Origin: an uncultured Clostridia bacterium
GTDB lineage: Bacteria; Bacillota; Clostridia; Oscillospirales; Butyricicoccaceae
Direction: 5' to 3'
Length of the DNA: 8,008 bases
NCBI GenBank assembly: GCA_947856675.1
Contig: CANUCM010000143.1
Location: forward strand, 1 to 8,008
Shown: piece after piece, positions 5,301 to 8,008 of the stretch
How the letters are laid out: each line of letters opens with the position of its first letter
Numbering within the stretch: position 1 is the stretch's first letter
Made by a program: the position numbers and the translations under genes
The notes under the pieces: model-generated
Database searches by the model: none
What the model was told of the DNA's origin: nothing
The model's input: the letters and a program-made list of their open reading frames with translations, nothing else

Positions 5301-7028
5301 TCAATATTCAAGAAGATACCAGTATCCGCCGGCCTTGCCCCATGCCCGGCCGCCGGAAAAGGGCCGTACCTCGTCATACAGGGCGCTGATGGCCCAGCTG
5401 CCGTCCGGCGTAATAAACCCGGTTTTGCCGTTGGAAACGGCGGCAGCCAACCCGCCGGAGAAGGGCTGCACCGAAGCAAACCTCGGCGCTGCCGCCTCGG
5501 CGCCGGTTTTGTACACAAAGCCCGCCAGGCCGTTTTTCACGCAGCCGATGAGCCCCTCATCCGCCGAAGGCGCCAGCAGCGCAGTGCTTCCGGGCACCTC
5601 AATCATCGAGCCCGACGCCGTGACAATCACCGGCGCGCCGTCGGACGCGCGCACGCCCGTGGCCACCCCGCCTTCAAACGGGGACGGCTTTTTGGAAAGC
5701 CCCTGCACCGCAATGCGGCCCGTTATGTCGATAAACCCCCACTGCGACGAAATGAGCTGTCCCCCCGAAAAAGTGCCGATGCGCACCGCGGCCATCGCAT
5801 TGTGGAAGGGCCCGGCCTCCACGATGGCGCTGCCCGCGCCCGTACCCAAATCGGCCGCCGAAGGCAGCTCTATGGCAACGGCGCCGTTTGTGCCGATGTA
5901 GCGGTAGTCGGGGTACTGTGACCCGGGCGCGGCATTGACCAGAATCAGCCCGTCGCCGGGCTGCGCACACAGCTGGCCGGCCGACGTTTTGAAAAAGGAT
6001 CCGTTTTCTGCAATCAGCGCGGGCACCGAGCCCGTCAAAAGCAGGTACCCGTCGGCAAAGCAGCCGGCCGTCCCGGTATAGGCCTGCCCCTCGCCGATGC
6101 TGACGCCCAGTGAGGTATACTGCCCCGAAACGTCCACATACCCGAGCGAAAAGCCGCCCGCCGCGCGCCTGGAAAGCACGACGCCCCTGCCTTCGCTGAA
6201 GGGGTAGGCCGTATCGTACACAAGGCCCGTCAGCGCGTTTCCGCCGGCGTCGATATAGCCCCAAAGGCCGTTTTCTCCGCACACGGCCGCAAAGCCCTCG
6301 CTGAAAGCCTGCACATCCGAATAGCTGCTCGCGCCGTCGGGCCGCACATCCGGCTCCTGCGTGCTGAGCGTAAACTGCCTGCGCTCGGACGGCACGACCA
6401 GCCGGCTGATGATGGCCGCCGCTTCGGCGCGGGTGATGTCGCTGTCCGGATCAAAATACCCTTCTTCGCCCCGGCCGGTGACGATGCCCGCGCGGTAAAG
6501 CAGATAAATGTCCTCCGCATGCGGCGCGCCGGACGGCACGTCGGGCACCTCGTCCACCGTATTGATGGCCGCAAGCTCCTGCTGAGGCAGCGGCGAAGAA
6601 AAGATATACGCCATTTCCGAGCGCGTCGCGCTGCGCCCGTAGTCTGAAAAATCACCCGCCGCGATAATTTTGTTGGAAATCGCGTATTTGACCGGGATAT
6701 CGTACCACGGCGTGCCCGACTGATCAAATACGCCCTGGCCGCTGCGGTAAATGTTGTGGATGCGCGCCGCCGTCACGATGCATTCGGCCAGCGTGATTTT
6801 TCCCGCGGGGCGGAAGGTCTTGTCGGAATACCCGCTCATCAGCCCCAGCTCGTAGCAGGTTTTTACGCTGTCATAATACCAGTCCCCCGCCGACACGTCG
6901 GAAAACTGCCCCTGCGAATAGCTGTTTTTCTTGGTAAACTGCGTAAGCCCCGCCGCCAAAACACTGTACGGCAGCACCATGGCCGCCGCAAGCAGCACGG
7001 CCAGCAAACCGGCAAAGCGTCTTTTCAT
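5301..7028 (-). CDS. SLH-domain, WG-repeat surface protein
   Basis: The 575-residue protein is probably exported and anchored non-covalently to secondary cell-wall polysaccharide. Residues 1-26 are a signal peptide (KRR, long hydrophobic core, VLAA). Three SLH modules follow: FSDVSAGDWYY to ITLAE (42-91), TPWYDI to ATRSE (106-147), and VPDVPSG to ITRAEA (161-211). Residues about 236-575 hold WG-type beta repeats with recurring pairs such as FSEG with WGYID, FADG, WGFID, FEGG, FSGG with TGFITPDG, and a final FSGGRAWG. WG repeats are common in bacterial surface proteins but have no agreed molecular function. The start is the ATG at 7028, preceded by GGAAAGGA at about 10 nt; a longer frame from 7133 would begin upstream of the predicted transcript start. 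The CDF exporter gene follows after 17 nt. No enzymatic domain is seen. Confidence 0.88.
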   Translation of the reverse strand: MKRRFAGLLAVLLAAAMVLPYSVLAAGLTQFTKKNSYSQGQFSDVSAGDWYYDSVKTCYELGLMSGYSDKTFRPAGKITLAECIVTAARIHNIYRSGQGVFDQSGTPWYDIPVKYAISNKIIAAGDFSDYGRSATRSEMAYIFSSPLPQQELAAINTVDEVPDVPSGAPHAEDIYLLYRAGIVTGRGEEGYFDPDSDITRAEAAAIISRLVVPSERRQFTLSTQEPDVRPDGASSYSDVQAFSEGFAAVCGENGLWGYIDAGGNALTGLVYDTAYPFSEGRGVVLSRRAAGGFSLGYVDVSGQYTSLGVSIGEGQAYTGTAGCFADGYLLLTGSVPALIAENGSFFKTSAGQLCAQPGDGLILVNAAPGSQYPDYRYIGTNGAVAIELPSAADLGTGAGSAIVEAGPFHNAMAAVRIGTFSGGQLISSQWGFIDITGRIAVQGLSKKPSPFEGGVATGVRASDGAPVIVTASGSMIEVPGSTALLAPSADEGLIGCVKNGLAGFVYKTGAEAAAPRFASVQPFSGGLAAAVSNGKTGFITPDGSWAISALYDEVRPFSGGRAWGKAGGYWYLLEY

Positions 7029-7104
7029 CTCAAACCCGTCCTTTCCGCAGCAAAGTCCCGTGCTTTCGCACGCCGGCGTATAAAAACCCATTGTAGCTTC
7101 TGCC

Positions 7105-7133
7105 ATTATACCAAAAAAAGCGCGGCTTTGCAA
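7105..7133 (-). promoter_or_regulatory. Promoter of the SLH protein-CDF exporter unit
   Basis: A perfect TATAAT (7105-7110) lies 17 nt from TTGCAA (7128-7133) on the minus strand. Transcription should start near 7098, giving a leader of about 70 nt. That leader contains a small hairpin, CGTGC-GAAA-GCACG (7059-7072), with a GNRA loop and no recognised riboswitch. Confidence 0.75.
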
Positions 7134-7162
7134 TTGCGGCCCGCCCCCGGATGTTGTATACT
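7134..7162 (+). promoter_or_regulatory. Promoter of ung
   Basis: TTGCGG (7134-7139) and TATACT (7157-7162) are separated by 17 nt. The -35 is weak (three matches) but the -10 is good. The -35 begins at the base right after the -35 of the divergent surface-protein promoter. The start of transcription is expected near 7169, 29 nt before the ung ATG. Confidence 0.65.
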
Positions 7163-7197
7163 ACAGACAAATCCCATTGCATATGCGGAGGTTTGTT

Positions 7198-7875
7198 ATG
7201 GTTTGCCTTGGAAACGACTGGGACGAGCTGCTTGCCTGTGAGTTTCAAAGCGAGTATTACCTGAGGCTGCGCGCCTTTTTGAAGCGCGAATACTCCAGCT
7301 GCACCGTCTACCCGGACATGTACGATATTTTCAACGCGCTCAAGCTGACCGCGTATGCCGACGTCAACGTCGTCATTCTGGGCCAGGATCCCTACTACGG
7401 CCCCGGGCAGGCCCACGGCCTGAGCTTTTCCGTGCGCCGCGGCGTGCCGGTCCCGCCGTCGCTCCGGAACATTTTCCGTGAAATCCACGACGACGTCGGC
7501 GCGCCCATTCCCACGCACGGCTGCCTCGAAAGCTGGGCCCGGCAGGGCGTTTTGCTGCTCAACACCGCGCTGACCGTCCGCGCGGGCCAGCCCAATTCCC
7601 ACCGCGGCGCGGGCTGGGAAATCTTTACCGACCACGTCATCCAGAAGCTGGCCGCCCGCAGCCGGCCCATGGTCTTTATGCTGTGGGGCGCAAACGCCCG
7701 CGCCAAAGCCCCCTTCCTTCAAAACACCCCCCACCTTGTGCTGCAGTGCGCCCACCCAAGCCCCCTGTCCGCCGCAAACGGCTTTTTCGGCTGCCGCCAT
7801 TTTTCAAAGGCCAACGCCTTTCTCGCCCCCTACGGCCGGCAAATCGACTGGGCCAGCCCTTCCGGAGAGGACTGA
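7198..7875 (+). CDS. ung: Uracil-DNA glycosylase, family 1
   Basis: Ung cuts uracil from DNA after cytosine deamination or dUMP incorporation, starting base-excision repair. The 225-residue protein has the usual family-1 length and all signature segments: LGQDPYYGPGQAHGLSF (61-77) with the water-activating aspartate at D64, LLNTALTV (120-127) containing the uracil-recognising asparagine N122, the SHRGAGW loop (134-140), and the leucine-loop motif HPSPLSA (186-192) with catalytic H186. The Tyr at position 67 replaces the His found in GQDPYH of many homologues and is a known variant. The ATG at 7198 was chosen because GGAGG lies 6 nt upstream; a TTG seven codons earlier has no such site. It has its own promoter, diverges from the SLH protein gene, and appears monocistronic. 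Confidence 0.97.
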   Translation: MVCLGNDWDELLACEFQSEYYLRLRAFLKREYSSCTVYPDMYDIFNALKLTAYADVNVVILGQDPYYGPGQAHGLSFSVRRGVPVPPSLRNIFREIHDDVGAPIPTHGCLESWARQGVLLLNTALTVRAGQPNSHRGAGWEIFTDHVIQKLAARSRPMVFMLWGANARAKAPFLQNTPHLVLQCAHPSPLSAANGFFGCRHFSKANAFLAPYGRQIDWASPSGED

Positions 7876-7898
7876 ACGCCCGCCGTTTTTTGTTGTTT
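7875..7898 (+). terminator. Weak candidate terminator after ung
   Basis: A short AACG-CCCGC-CGTT stem overlaps the ung stop codon and runs directly into TTTTGTTGTTT. The T-rich tail fits an intrinsic terminator but a 4-bp stem is poor, so the call is tentative. Confidence 0.25.
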
Positions 7899-7908
7899 CG
7901 GCATGCGC

Positions 7909-7937
7909 TTTACGAGCGCCGCCGCCTGTGGTACAAT
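7909..7937 (+). promoter_or_regulatory. Probable promoter of the next plus-strand gene
   Basis: TTTACG (7909-7914) and TACAAT (7932-7937) are 17 nt apart, and a TGG just before the -10 box gives an extended -10 element. This points to a new transcription unit separate from ung, starting near 7944. Confidence 0.55.
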
Positions 7938-7989
7938 AAGCATATTGTTCGTTTTTTCAAGTCATTCTTCCCGATAGGAGCGTGCCGCC

Positions 7990-8008
7990 GTGCAAAAAAC
8001 CGCAAAAA
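7990..8008 (+). CDS. Start of an unidentified gene, cut by the window edge
   Basis: A GTG at 7990 is preceded by AGGAG (7976-7980) at 9 nt and lies about 50 nt downstream of a plausible promoter. Only six codons are visible (encoding MQKTAK if GTG initiates), so no function can be given. The lysine-rich start would suit a signal peptide or a transmembrane protein, but this is not evidence for either. Confidence 0.4.

Noticed and set aside
7029..7098. Possible riboswitch in the SLH gene leader, suggested by a GAAA-capped hairpin
   Set aside because: The leader is only about 70 nt and I could not find the conserved core of c-di-GMP, manganese or other known riboswitch classes.
7029..7133. 35-residue extension of the SLH protein from 7133
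   Set aside because: It would start at the -35 box and bury the signal peptide; the ATG at 7028 directly begins a clean signal sequence.
7030..7800. Long minus-strand frame opposite ung
   Set aside because: It runs antisense to a fully recognisable Ung and across the divergent promoters; its composition is non-protein-like.

Overview
The window looks like ordinary chromosome from a GC-rich, low-motility-signal Gram-positive of the Bacillota, most probably a Clostridia lineage. The grounds are strong AGGAGG-type ribosome binding sites, near-consensus housekeeping (sigma-A type) promoters, a tRNA-sensing T-box leader, an S-layer-homology (SLH) surface protein, and a secreted protein built from a stalk-type domain plus a NodB-like domain. 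I cannot place it to genus from sequence alone. I see no phage, transposon, CRISPR, toxin-antitoxin or other mobile content, no rRNA or tRNA gene, and no sign of a frameshift.

Layout, left to right. (1) 1-1213: a branched-chain aminotransferase (ilvE) on the minus strand, with its own near-consensus promoter and a probable terminator hairpin at the very start of the window. (2) 1214-2490: a divergent plus-strand gene for a secreted protein whose C-terminal NodB-type fold has lost its catalytic motifs. A 16-bp near-palindrome lies in the shared intergenic region. (3) 2503-4092: a stand-alone tryptophan synthase beta gene (trpB) on the minus strand, preceded by a complete T-box leader. The leader has a consensus promoter, a UGG specifier, an antiterminator with a UGGCACC bulge, and an intrinsic terminator. 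(4) 4114-7133: two minus-strand genes 17 nt apart and probably co-transcribed. The first is an SLH/WG-repeat surface protein and the second a CDF-family metal exporter with a TTG start and two tandem C-terminal domains. (5) 7134-7875: uracil-DNA glycosylase (ung) on the plus strand, with a promoter whose -35 box abuts the divergent promoter of the surface-protein gene. (6) 7876-8008: a probable promoter and the first codons of another plus-strand gene cut by the window edge.

The genes do not form one pathway. Two concern amino acids: ilvE makes or degrades branched-chain amino acids, and trpB makes tryptophan on demand when tRNA-Trp is uncharged. Two encode envelope proteins, one encodes metal export, and one encodes base-excision repair. 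The parts most worth a second look are the T-box-controlled orphan trpB, the catalytically degenerate NodB protein, the doubled C-terminal domain of the metal exporter, and the palindrome between ilvE and its divergent neighbour. I did not find a convincing undescribed multi-gene system here.
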